Assembly: GCA_030052745.1 (NCBI GenBank)
Contig: JANBVO010000006.1
Coordinates: 62,001 to 126,000, forward strand
Reading direction: 5' to 3'
DNA from: Pleurostoma richardsiae
Lineage: Eukaryota > Ascomycota > Sordariomycetes > Calosphaeriales > Pleurostomataceae
DNA: 64,000 bases
Below are positions 33,626 through 45,910 of this stretch, piece after piece. The translations under genes and the position numbers were made by a program. The stretch's first letter is position 1. Each line of letters starts with the position of its first letter. A model generated the notes under the pieces. It saw only the letters and a program-made list of their open reading frames with translations. It did no database searches and was not told the DNA's origin.

Positions 33626-35510
33626 TCAATCCTTCTTCATCTCGTCCGACACCTCGCCGTTCTCGGCGTGCGCCACGCTGTCGAGGCTCTCGCCCTTCTT
33701 GAGGCCCAGCTGGCTGGTGTCGTACCCGTTGGCCTCGAGGTAGGCCCTGAAGCGGCGGTCCTCGCGCTGGATGGTGTCCTGGCCGATGTGCGGCAGGCAG
33801 AAGAGCGCCAGCGCGGCGCTGAAGACGCACAGGCTGGAGCTGACCCAGAAGGGGTACTGCGCCGAGGCGACGGCGTTGTCGCCGCCCGCCTTCTCGATGT
33901 AGGGGAACACCCAGGTGCCGACGAAGGCGCCGATCTTGCCCACCGCGGCGGCGATGCCGTAGTACTGCCCGCGGATGCCGGTCGCGCAGGTCTTGGCGGC
34001 CAGCAGGCCGATGTTGTCGCCGGGGCCGAGCTCGCCGAGGGAGAGGAAGATGCCGTAGACGACGGCGAAGGCGCCGACCATGTGCGGCTGCGAGAGGTTG
34101 GCGTAGTCGCCCGCCATGATGAAGCCGACGATGGCCTGCAGGGTGACGCCCAGGGCCAGGGCGTAGCGGGGGCCGATCTTGTCGGAGAGGGGGGCGCCGA
34201 GCATGGCGCCGGGGATGTAAAACAGGTTGATGACGGTGTTCCACCCGAAGACGGTCGTGAGGGGTGCGTCGTCGCCAAAGATGTTTGCGAGGATGGGGGA
34301 GGAGTAGATGCCGAAGGAGTACGCCGAGAACTGTGGTTTTCGTGTTAGCAGGATCACGCGAATTATACATCTTTCACCAGGAAGGCGGCGAGGCAAGGCG
34401 AGGCGATAGACCCGACACCGTTAAGTCGGCGCCGCTGGGGGATATGGAAGTAACTCACGTCATAGATGAACCAGATCAGGCTGACGATGAACAGGCGGAA
34501 ACCGTAGAACTTCAGGACCAGCCAATACGGGGTCTTTGCGCGCGCCATGGAGTGGCGGCTGAACTCCTCCGGCTCCTTGAGACGAAGTCGCAGGATAAAG
34601 AGGACCATGGGAAACACGACGCCGATGCCCAGGCTAGTGCGCCAGATGGTCCCGTGGTGCTTGTTGTCGCAGGCGGCGGCAACAACGTCTTAAACCTGTG
34701 TTAGTTCAACTTGCGAGAACAGGGCAGAGGGGCCTCAGACTTACAAGGGACGAAAGCGCCAAATACGAACCCCCAGTCGATCAGGGTATTCGTGAACAGG
34801 ATGAACCAGGTGTTCCTCGTCCCCTTCTTGAGTTCACCAGTGGACTCGGCGCAGCCAACGCTGCCCGCGGGGTACTCGCCGCCGATACCAATGCCGACCT
34901 GAGGAAGCACTAGGTTAGGCCTATTCTCCTTTTGCTGCAGCAAAACTCTATATCAAGTCCATGGGCGACTTACAAAGAACCGCCACGCGGTGAGGATGTT
35001 AAACATGCCTATGGTGTCGCCATGCCAGTACGACCCTGCAGCCAGGGCGGTAAAGATGATGAGGATGGCGGTCGAGACGAGCAGCGAGTTGGAGCGCGAC
35101 CAGTGGTCGGCGGTGTATCCGAAGATCAGCTGGCCGAGGACAGTGCCGGCGAAGGCAATGTCGGAGACGTACTTCTTCGCATTAGAGTTCGCGTACAAGT
35201 CGCCGTACTGGAGCCCTAGAACGGTGCTGACGGAGCCAATGACCTTCGCGACGCGCATTAGCTATCGCTGCAAAACAAAAAAAAAAGAGACCGTGAAGAG
35301 GCGAGAAGCGCCAACGAGGATGCTCACGTTGTTTATGTAGCCGTCGGAGAAGAGACCAGCACCGCAAGCCATGACGGGCATAATGGCCTGCCCGAAGGGC
35401 TGTGTCACCTCGATGGGCGGCTCATCCTCGACGACGGCGTGGGATGGAGCCGGGGCCGGTTCCTCGGGCGGCTTCTCCCAGAACTTGAGTCTGAAGTCGT
35501 GGTTGACCAT
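33626..35510 (-). CDS. MFS transporter, GIT1-like (glycerophosphodiester/phosphate:H+ symporter family)
   Basis: Predicted 513-residue membrane transporter in five exons on the minus strand: 35510-35328, 35243-34974, 34898-34745, 34688-34459 and 34330-33626. It shows the MFS pattern: DGYINNVIGSVSTVLG at TM1, GYTADHWSRSN between TM2 and TM3, [32 protein letters not shown], and the second-half repeats FGWNTVINLFYIPGAMLGAPLSDKIGPR and LGELGPGDNIGLLAAKTCATG. These match the GIT1 branch, known in yeast for uptake of glycerophosphoinositol, within the phosphate:H+ symporter family. The exact substrate here is an inference. Introns 1 and 3 use AAG acceptors. It lies between the polyketide synthase and the siderophore cluster, with no evidence that it belongs to either. 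Confidence 0.88.
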
Positions 35511-38367
35511 GGCTGATGACGTCCGCGCAAGCTGTGTAGCTGCGATTCCCTACTACAAAGAGATCAAGCTGCCGCGGAGTGTATCGTGTTCTGGCTTACT
35601 ATCCCAAGCTGGAACTCGGGAGAGATCGACGTATCTAAGAAGTGCCCAGTAGAGGGCAGAAGCAACGAGGAGCGTGGATGATCTCGCGTGAACGTGTCAG
35701 GAAGGGCGGCGATCTCAAGATATAAGGGGACCACGGGCGGGCGAACCCAGTGGGCAACGTCCGCCCAGTTGGTGCAACTACATGTCCGCTTTGGTCAAGG
35801 CACGGCGCCGAAAGGTGGGCTTCGAGGTGCTGCGGTGCTACCTTGGAAACCTTGCCTCGTGCCGACGCATTCCTCCCGTGAGTGTCGTCGGCTTGTGCTA
35901 TCGGGGGCGGTACTTGGCGGCGCCTAGTCTGCTGTTATCTCGCTACTTGTGGGGTTGTCGAAGCTTTTTCTGCGTCGCCCCTTAGCGGGACGGCAAAGGT
36001 CACCCGGGGCCGCTGAAAGGGGCGACCAAGTATACCAAGCGGCCCCAACGCAAGCCATTCCCGCTGTTGGTGCAGTAGGTGCGGGTGCCGAGATGTGTCC
36101 CGCCTAACAGATCCGCCGGCCGATGCAAGTACCTGATCGCCATGGTCCTCTAGTCTTGGACGGGGTGATACAGTGTCAGCCAACCACTGCAGGCCAGACG
36201 GACACCGCGCAGCGCCCTAGGCCTGGTAAGGTAGGTGGGATGCGACACGACCGGCAGCTCGACCCTTGTAGATGGGCAAGCTGCGTCATTTCTGTGGTCG
36301 GGCCCGCCGCCGGCAAGCAGATAGCACGCGGAGCACCAAGAGGGCGTCAGCCTCTGTCGTGTTAGCGCAGGCCTGGTGGGAACCTTCAGCAGCACGTGTC
36401 GAGCTCTGGAGGGTGTGAATGGCAGATAAGGACTGGGTTTGGAGAGGCAGTTGGCTGATATCGAGACCGTGGCCAGGGCATCACGAAACTCAATTGCCTA
36501 CAAGCCTTTCCTGTGCTGTTGGCCTCTGTGGGCTCTCCGGCAACTCGGCTCGCGTCGGTGACAGACAGCCTTGCTGCTCTTTTCCTTCGCTGGCGGTGGC
36601 TTTACGAGCGCCGTGGCCGGCCAATGCGACTCGATCTCGATTTGGAGACAGTCAGAGAAGGCCGTGGAACAGCGCAGTGAGCCGTGAAGACCGTACTATG
36701 CGTAGACGAGGCGCGGCACAGTATCAAGAAAGCTGTCGCGTGCGCTGCCCAGCCGTCGGCGCTTTTCTCATTGGCGAGAGCCTCACGGGAATAACAGCAA
36801 GCCTTTGGCTTTGGCTTTGGCGGCCTTGGCTCGAAGGATGCAGCATAGAACCTCCCCGCCCAATGAATTTTTAATTTTTTTTTTCTGGCTTCCTTCCTTC
36901 CAGTGGGCTCCGGACGAACTGCTTTCAACCATCTCTGTCTGGCCCTGTGGATTCCGGCGCCAGATCCGTGCAGTTGACAAGTCGGAGAGCCCGGTTTTGA
37001 TCAAGCAATCAGGCATACGGTACTGGAAGAGAATGGTTGATGGTCTGAAACCGGTGACCGAGATGTCTGATGTGTCTCTGCGCAAAGGAGACGAGCAACG
37101 GTTTGTCGTTCGTGGCTGAGAGAGCCTGCTACCGTAGTACACAGGCAGGTACCCTGGAGCAGAAGGGCTCGGTCTCGCCGAAGCCACTCCACCGCCCCAC
37201 CATATCTCACCACCTCGAAATGTCCCCCGCAAGCTAAAGGCGTGAATCCCTGCCCGACGGTTGACGTTCGTTGGACAAAAGCAGCTGTTCTTATCTCGTC
37301 GAGATCCAGATATCGCGGTGTCCACAGCTGCAGACTGCAACATTTGATCCGCGGGTCCTTCCCTGGATAGTACGGAGTAAATCTAGTGTGGTCCTCCCTG
37401 ATAGGCGGCGTACTGCGTCAAGCATCAAGCAAAGTATCTTGGCTTTGCGCCGGTGACATCGAAACAAGATCCGTTGTCGTTGCTGCGGCTCCTGCGTCTT
37501 GGCTTCCTTAGTCACATGCACGTAGCGTGAGAGTATTTACTCCGTACCTTAGGCACGTCCCGACTCCCGACCTCCCGAGCCGAGTGTCAGTCAGCCCTTC
37601 CTCCGTGTGTCTCTAGGGTGCTGCAGTACGGAGCAATAGTCCGTCGGGGCCAGTTCTACGGCTGGCGAGCATGTGCATGCCGGTCTTTGGAGCCTCTCGA
37701 TACAAGCCTAGTGCTATACGGCGACTCAGTCATGCCTTGCTACGGAGCACAACGCGTTTGCTTATGTCCTTGCTGACCGCCGCACCACTTCCACATCTTC
37801 AGATCCACAGACTCCCATGGCCTCTGGACGCCCCCATGCGACATCCTCGAAGAGGCCAACTACGTACTCGCAGCTTCCCACGTGTCGCATTCATGGGAGC
37901 TAACTTGGGGACCGTTCGATTCTTCATCTCCTGACCAAGGTCTCACCGTCTCAGATGATGTCTGTTCAGCCCATTAACTCGAAATGCCTCTAATGGTAAG
38001 AACCATGATCAACCAGTGTGGATGCCACATCATCACTCGTGGTAGACTAGTGACAGCAGTATCTTCTCCCCATGGGCTGTCGTCTTGCGCGTCTTGGAGT
38101 CGTGAGATACAGAAATCACATCTTATACATGCCTGTGCTCTATCTACATTCTCCACTACGGGCGATGGCTACATGCAGCGGCCCGTATTCAAGGAGGGTG
38201 TGGGTTCGGTCAGGCCGGAGAGAGTGGGGATGCAGGCCCCCTTCGGCTACCCGTCCCGGGTTCTCGGCTCATGCAACATACATGCAGTACTCCGTACACG
38301 CATCATTGCCATAATCCCACCCCTTGTTATCGTACCTACATGGACACCGCGTCGTCGAAGTAACCGG
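35511..38367. other. Large intergenic region, left edge of the siderophore cluster
   Basis: 2.9 kb without a recognisable gene; the longest open frame (36419-36874) shows no family motif. Three of the five exact TACTCCGTA words of the window are here (37371, 37538, 38288). It carries the GIT1-like promoter and the 3' region of the NRPS. No transposon remnant was recognised. Confidence 0.5.
37371..37379 (-). other. TACTCCGTA word
   Basis: Exact copy on the minus strand (TACGGAGTA on the plus strand). Other exact copies are at 30682-30690, 37538-37546, 38288-38296 and 56636-56644. Function unknown. Confidence 0.5.
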
Positions 38368-41300
38368 CTAGAATATCTCAGTATCAAGCAGGACACCATT
38401 CGAGCCCTGGCCAGTTAGTTCTTGAATAGTGACGGCCAGCTCGTCGAGGATCGAGTCCACAAACACCGAGTCTCCTTCACTTCCAACCACCCCGGCATGC
38501 AGTTGCCCGTCTCGGACGAAGGAGACCGCCTTGAGAGGATACGCAGCGTCCCCGTGTGGATTCAGAATCTCTGTCCGGCACGTGCCCCCCGCGAAGGGCA
38601 TGGTGTCGAAGTCCTCAAAGTCCTGATGATGGACGATGGAGTCGAAGAATCGTGCCTCCGACGGCCACTGCGCGCACTGCCTGGCTATTTTCTCGAAGCC
38701 GAGGAAGTCGTGAGTCGTGGACTCGGCGCTCTGCCTCTGCACGAACTGCAGGAGGTCCGTCGCCGTCCACTGAGGCTGGAACGACACCCTGACTGGGGTG
38801 AGCTGGTAGCACGGGCCCATGACGTTCTCAACGTTCGCCAGGTCAATGCCTCGGCCGGAGGTGACGCTGCCGAACGTCACGTCTGGCTTCCGGAGACTGC
38901 GGGCCAGCACTAATGCCCACGCTGCGGTGAGCAGGTTCGCCGTGGTGATATCCCCAAGTGGCTGGAAAACGCCGACGGACCTTTCTTTGAATATTGCCCT
39001 GTCTCCTGGCTGTACGGACGTACCGTCCAAGACGGACAGTGATGAGCCCCTGAGGAGATTGCTCCAGTAGCTGAGTGCTTTGTCTTGAGTACGCTCGTCG
39101 AAAATCCGTGACATGTATGACGAGAATGGCTCGAAATCGTCGATTCTATCTCCAGTGTACAAGGTCTCCAAATCCCGGAGCAGTCTGGGTAGAGATGTAC
39201 CGTCGTACAACGCGTGAGATAGTCCGAAGATCAAGCATTCTTGGCCATCATCTTTGCCTTCGACATGGAAAATCTGAAGAAAAGATGACCCTAGGTGGAA
39301 TTCTGACTCTATGTGCGATGTGCAGAGGTCCGTGACGAATTGCTCAATGGCCTTATCTGCCACATGTGTAATAACGGGAGCATCGAGCTGTTCCACGATG
39401 ACTTGGAAGAGGGTCGACTCATGTTCGATGAACACTGTGCGCAAGATGTCATGGGTTTTGACCAGGTCACTGCAGGCTTGGAACAACCGCTTTCGATCAA
39501 TGCCCTTGTCGAAGTACAGCATGGTGTATTGTACGGAGGTTCGCGGTGCCTGAACGGTTGCTCTGATGTCGAGTGCTTGGGAGTCCGTCAGAGGATACGC
39601 GTCTCGGATGGACCAGTTTGAGTCAGCAAGCTTCGGGCGGACAACCTCGGACAAGAACGAATCCGTATCCGAGGAGCTCAGCAACGAGAAAGGCCTGTAT
39701 GGCTGGGCCTTCTTCGACTTTGACCTATGGTCCACCTTCAAGACTTTGGCCGCGTCACCAAGTTGCATGTGCTGGAAGACATCGGCCACCGTCAATAAAT
39801 GTCCCTGCACACGGAGATTTGAAACCAGTTTCATGGCCAAGACAGAGTCACCACCGAGGCGGAAGAAGTTGTCGTCGACGTCGATCTGCTGCGGACTGAT
39901 CCCAAGTATTTTCGCCCAGGAAGACCGCAGGATGTCCTCTGGGGCCGTCATTTTTGCTTGCGCTAAGCTCTTCTTCCACACCTCCTTGAAGCCTTCACGA
40001 AGCTGGTCGAGTAGCGGCCGAGGAACGCTTGAGGCCAGCTGATTTAGGAGACTGTGGTCGACTTGGCCCGTCTTGGTGGGCATCTTGTCGATGACGACGT
40101 ATGCAGAGGGCACCATGTGCGATGGGAGAGAATCTTGTATGAATTTGTCGAGCCTTTTCAGCCCTACAGCAAGGGTGTTGGGGATCACGGCACAGATCGT
40201 CGTCTCAATTCTTTGGTGGTCCGACGTGTCGAAGATTATATCGTGCTTCACCGTCAGGATCCGAGCACTGTCTCCCTCAAGAGGCTGTTGCTCGACGAAA
40301 ACGACCAGCTGTTGCTCCGGCACCTGCTTAGTGTCATCCGAAGATGATTGAAACACTGCTGCAGCGGCGCGAGTCGACGGTGAGAGGTATTTTGAAAAGT
40401 GAGCTTCAAGGTCTGCGATATCGACGGCGTGCCCTTGGAGTGGCACGACATCATCCTTTCGGCCGACAAATATCAAACTGCCATCCTCCCGCCACTTGAC
40501 AATGTCGCCTGTTGGTTGCACTCTTCCTCTTCGACCGGCACACGTGGAGCTTCTGGCCACGAGCCAGGCCGGAGAAGGGAGAGCTTCGCCTGGAAGGAAA
40601 GCCCCTTCCAGCCAAAGCTCGCCAGGGCAGCCTATGGGGGACAACAGGGAGGGATTCCTTGGATCGCACACCCAGGGAACCACGGCTCGAGGGTAGATCG
40701 ACCCTTGCTTGATGCTCGCATCTGCTCGAAGCCTTCTGGACGGCTCGTCCAAGACTAGTGGGGGGTCCTGATTCCAGCGCCAGATCTGGGCCAACTCCGT
40801 CTCGGGAAGGCAGGATATCTGGTCGATCTTTCTGGAAAGATCCTTCACCAACTGCGAACAAGCCATTTCCAGCTGTACAAGGATTCGTTCCATTTGTGCG
40901 ACCTCAACAAGACTGCTGTCAAAACTTGCGCAGACCCTGAAGCCCCCCTTTCGTATCCCACAGGCCAGCATGAGCGGGTACGGGTTGAAATGGATTGATT
41001 CGCGCAAAACATCTCCTTGGTCAAACCCGAGCTCGCCCCCCACGTACTCTGGTTCTGGCTGGATGACCAAACCAGTACCGGCTTCGCAAGCATGTTGGGC
41101 ATCTCGGCTGACCTTTCTGATGTTTTGCATCCCCATATGCTGATATGGCGTACGGGCCAATATGCCTTGCTGTATGGTCTGCAGGTAAGATGCCACAGAG
41201 CTCGTTCGGTCGATACGGACGCGAATAGGAACCGTTGCGATCAAGGGACCGACAATGCCTTCGACTCCTGGCAACGGAATGTCTCGCCCTGTCAGCGTCT

Positions 41301-44300
41301 CGCCAAACACGACATCATCGCTTCCCGTATATTGCGAGGCCACGAGGACCCATGCACCGCGAATCAGTGTTGCCGATGTAAATGGCAGGCCCGTACTTGT
41401 TTCGAGATTTATCTGACGCTCTACCAGGGCATCCGGAGTCGGCAAGAAGTCTCTGGACGGCAAGCGTGGGAACTGAGGCCCGACGGCGCCGTCCAGCTCT
41501 TGACGCCAGAATTCCCGCATGGCAACTTCATCCGTATCGCGAAAGTATTTGACAAAATCCGCCATCTGTGTCTGCCTCTCGGCGTGCTGATTCTGCAATG
41601 CATTGCTGACCTCTCTCAATACTAACGGCTCTGACCACCCGTCGTAGAGGGCGTGATGGACAGTCCAAACCATATATCGCTTGCCGGTGTCTTGCTCGTC
41701 GACAATGGCATATCGGGCCAGGGGCTGCCCAAGATCCATTTTTTCGCGCTTGTCGTTCTCCAGATACTGCGCCAGGTTGGTTGCATATTTCCATTGGATC
41801 CCTTCCTTCAGTACAACTTGCTGCAGACCAGGGTCTTGGAGCTGAACCAAGCGACTGCGCAAGATAGGGCTTGCTGCGATAACCACCTCCCACGCTTTTC
41901 GCCAGTCATCCAGGCCGATATGTGCCGGGATACAGGCGACTCTCTGGGCAATGTAGGCCTCAGCCGACTTGATTGAGAAAGTAAGCAATGATTCCTGCGT
42001 GGGCGTGCAGGGGTAGATGTCTTCGACGGCTGACCGATCTGTTCCACACGCTTGTGATGCTTCGATGCAAGCGCTCTCGACCAGCTGGGAGATCATAGAG
42101 AATGCTGGCGTTTCCAGTCGTGCCTGCACGTCAAGAATAACGACGACGCCGGCCATCGCCGAGAGTGTAGGGTGGCCAAAGGTGCTGGTGACGCTGAGAT
42201 CGAGTCCTCGCTCTTTACATATGGACACAAGCCGCATCGCCGCCAGGGAGTCACCTCCTAGGGCAAAGAAATTGTCATCAGGTCGAATGGAGTCCGGTTC
42301 AAGCTTCAATGTCAGACTCCAGGCCTGCCGCAAACGTTGTTCAAGCTCACTGAGCTGCCCAGTGACAGTGGTCGTTGCGGCTTTATCCAGCTGCCGCAGG
42401 TCGACAGTGGCACCGAACTGTCTGAGTCGCTTGCGATCAGTCTTACCCGAAATCAAAGTCGGGATGTAATTGACGGGTATGTATGCGTTTGGCACCATAT
42501 ACCGCGGCAGCACCTTCGCCACATCTGCGTTAGCTTCGGACAGCCGACCACGCAACTCGCCATGGAGTTGAGTAGATTGTAGATCCGTCTGCTCAATCCC
42601 CTTTGTGGACTGGGGCGCGATGAATGCCACCAGTGTAGGTTGGCTTCCAGATCCAAGAGGCACAATCACTTCGGCAATCACGTTGGTCTCTGAAGGCAGT
42701 CTGGCTTTGAGCTGACTCTCGATCTCCCCGAGTTCTACTCGTTGCCCGCGCAGCTTGACTTGGGTATCTTTTCGTCCAACAAAGACGATCCCTCCAGAAC
42801 CGTCAGGATCATACCTCCCAAGGTCACCAGTCTTGTACAATCGCCCTCGACGGCCAGGGTAGCCTTTATGGCCGGCGATAAGCCACGACGGATCTCGGAT
42901 GAAGCCGGCCGCAGTCTTGTCGGGATCGTTCAAGTAGCCTTCTCCCACAATCGGGCCCTCCACGAGCAGTTCACCTACTGCCCCGACGGGCATAAGAGTC
43001 TCATGGTCATTTGGGTCGACGATCCAGATGGCTGCGCCGTTGCCTGGACCGATGGAGATGTAGTCTCTGCCGGTGGCTGCACTGCTGTTCACTGTGCATC
43101 CGATCGTGCACTCACAGGGGCCGTAACCGATGATGATCCTGGCATATTGGCCCCAACGTGTAACATCGCTGGCTGAGGCTGCTTCTCCTCCAAGGCCAAG
43201 GCCACTGAGCGATGCTATAACATCCAGGTCCAGAATTCGAGCTACTGAAGGGGTAATGCCGGCGTAATTGACTCGCATTCTTCGGATCACTCCGTTTATA
43301 TCGTTGAGTCGATCCTCGTCGGAGGGAATGCACAGACAACCGCCATTTCCCAAGGTCAGAAGCATGCTGTCGATGCTGACGTCGAAAGCGTAAGACGCGA
43401 AATCGAGTACCCTGGAGTCCTCCGTATAGCCAACTGCCTTGGCCCGGGGAATGGCACTACTTGTGTAGGCCCGGTGGGATATTTTGACACCCTTGGGTGT
43501 GCCAGTGCTGCCAGAAGTGAAAATTATGTACATCAAAGCCGATGATGGTACAGCCGGTAAGCTCGGGAAGACCTGCGAGTCCGAGAGAGGTGTGAATGTG
43601 TCCGCTTCTACGACGAAAAGATTTCCTTCCGGCACGATCGACATAGACAGATCGTACTGCTGGCGAGATGTCACCATTGTCTTCGCCCCTACTTGTTGCG
43701 CCATGTTCTGGAGCCGGGCTAGTGGAAGCGTGGGATCCATGAGCACGATAGTTGCTCCCGCTTTCATCACCGCAAGCACGGCGACGATCGTCCACCTTGA
43801 CTTCTCAAAGCATACGGGTACAAAATCGTGTAACTCCACGCCCGATTCTTTGAGAGAGCACGCTAGAAACGTGGAGTACCGTTCGACCTGGGTGTACGTC
43901 AAGTCGCCATCCCAGGATGCGATGGCCTGTTTGTTCGGGTGTCTTTGAGCCCGCTCGGAAATCATGTCCTGCATGCAGAAATCGTAGGTTGGGGGTAGTA
44001 TATGGTTCCATCGCCAAATCTGGTCCATATCATGTGTTGTTGGGCGAATACAGTCCTGAATGGATGCCTCAGGGTTCGCAATGCACATGTTCACGGTGTC
44101 GACCAGTGTCTCGATATGCCGCGTCACTGTGTATGGGAGAATACTCTCGCTGCACCACACTGTACGAATCTTGAGATGGCCGCTATCGAAGCGGATTTCG
44201 AGTTGAATCACTGACTTTACTCATCACGGTCAGCTACCTAGCGTTTACTTGGCAAGATGGGTCATTGATCATTGACTCACTTCGTCGTCTGCTCCCTCGG

Positions 44301-44751
44301 AGGTTCGGGACAAAGAGCCGGTGCTCAAGAGGAGCGACACAGAACTGGACATGACCGTGCATGGCCTTGGTGCGGCTGCCGTGATGTTGCGAGATATTGC
44401 GGCAGCAACCTGCCCGACAGTGCTCTTTAGGTCTATCATGACTTCATCTGTCGACAGACGCCTGTTTACGGGTTCATACGCAATCCCATTTTCTAGGCTT
44501 CTGTAAGCCCACTCATAAGATGTCTGGATGTCTTCCCGCGTCCTCAAGAGCACGATGAGCCAGGATAGAAGCAAGATCTCATCTCTCATGTCGGTTGGAG
44601 CATGGATCTGACTAGGCCCAAGGTCGATAACCTTGAAAGACCTGAAACCCTCGCCATTCACATGATTCGCAAGATCCGTAGGTCGTGTGTCAACAGGTTC
44701 GAAGCTCCGGTGATCCCGGCCGGGCTTATCATCGACAGAGCTGGCTCCCAT
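38368..44751 (-). CDS. sidD: Non-ribosomal peptide synthetase for hydroxamate siderophore (SidD/NPS6 type)
   Basis: Predicted 2105-residue synthetase in two exons on the minus strand, 44751-44281 and 44214-38368, with a 66-base intron. Domain order is A-T-C-A(truncated)-T-C. The first adenylation domain (about 235-755) has TSGSTGTPKG (390-399), FDVS, YGPCE and YKTGDLGRYD. Carrier serines lie in LGGDS at about 809-813 and 1610-1614. The first condensation domain has HHALYDG at 1010-1016. The second adenylation region (about 1300-1545) keeps only late motifs (PTGDIVKW, GRKDDVVPLQG) and cannot be active. The last condensation domain has SHALYDG (1823-1829). This layout is that of NPS6/SidD, which joins anhydromevalonyl-hydroxyornithine units into fusarinine C. 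The neighbouring sidF, sidH and transporters support this. Length fits SidD (about 2,080). The intron acceptor is AAG. Confidence 0.93.
39890..40785 (-). other. Truncated second adenylation domain of SidD
   Basis: The stretch between the first condensation domain and the second carrier domain codes for about 300 residues, against roughly 520 for a full adenylation plus linker. Core motifs A1-A6 (including the ATP-binding TSGSTG loop) are absent; A7-A8-like segments and a PTKTGQVDH piece resembling A10 remain. Confidence 0.85.
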
Positions 44752-45910
44752 CCTGATATCGGAGCTCTGGCACGGTCTGTATGATACCAGGAGGAAGAAT
44801 TGGGTTGCGGCCGTCCGCTGGAGTCACTGCAGCTTTGGGGAAGTCGTGCTGGCTGCAGTGATATGCGTGTAATGCAGGTATATAGTGACGATCTCTCCCC
44901 CGCAGGCGAAGGTGCCACGAGGTCCCAAGGATTACTTCATGCATCGTGGACGGAAAACTGGACCGAGATCGGCCACTGGGACTCGAATGAGCAGTCTGGC
45001 AGGGTACTCGTGGAGTGCGACGTAGTACTCCGTGCATTGATGACGGGGGTCGAGGAGGTTTGCACGTTTGTTCCCAGGAATCCCAGATGATCAGATAAAC
45101 GCACGGCCCCCCGATCTCCACACGGAGAAGAAGTACAGAGTGACAATGTATACAGTGCGCTAGAAATGTGCAACCACAAGATCCCTGCCCAACGGTCCCA
45201 CTGCCGGGCTGAGGCCTAGCTGCTACTCCGCTACACCGTAGGGTTACATTACGTGGAGGTATTCCGACTGAATAGCCACTCCGCAGAAGAGGTTTCGAAA
45301 CAGCTTCCTTTTGAGGCTTGTCCCGCGTTCCATTTCACTTGTAGGGGGGGCGTTCTCGTATTCCACAAGTTTACGCGATTGAATCGATCATGAGTCAGCC
45401 CATCATGATGGTACATAATCCACACGTACTAGGTATGTAGTAGACATGAGCGTTTTAATGTCTCAAGAATCCGGGACGGGAACCTAAGGTTGGGAACCAT
45501 TGTAGTGACTGGCCTAGCCGAAGATGGCCTTTTGCACCGTGATCCACTCACATGGCAACGTAATCTAATCAGATCGGGTGGGTATCTCGACTATAGTCTA
45601 TACGTCCGTCGAGACTCTTCGTCGTGGCCGCCTTCTCTCAAACACCGGATGACGGTACCTGTGATGCATGGGTCAGGTCGGTACATTGGGGGTTTTCTGA
45701 AGTATTTGCCTCCCGGATGGCGCAGGTGGAGGCACGTTAAGCGATGTCGGGGAGAATGCGCGAGATTAAGGACTGGCGCACGACGGTCGCTGCATGAATT
45801 CTTAAGCCGATACCCGTCACAAGAACTTCCCCAATCCCCGAAAGAAAAATTCAGTCGCCGAGACCAGTGATATCGTGCCGAATATTCGGCGCGTCTATCT
45901 GTGCTCCGTC
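44752..45910. promoter_or_regulatory. Divergent promoter region of sidD and sidJ
   Basis: 1.16 kb between head-to-head siderophore genes. It contains one exact SreA-type site at 45090-45098 and a near copy of the TACTCCGTA word at 45026-45034. No conserved frame was seen. Confidence 0.65.
45090..45098 (+). promoter_or_regulatory. SreA-type GATA site, ATCAGATAA
   Basis: Exact match to ATCWGATAA, the published binding consensus of the iron-sensing GATA repressor SreA. It lies 339 bases upstream of the sidD start and about 810 bases upstream of sidJ, so it could serve both. Confidence 0.7.

Noticed and set aside
36419-36874. 151-residue open frame in the large intergenic region
   Set aside because: Composition is unremarkable, no motif; chance frame.
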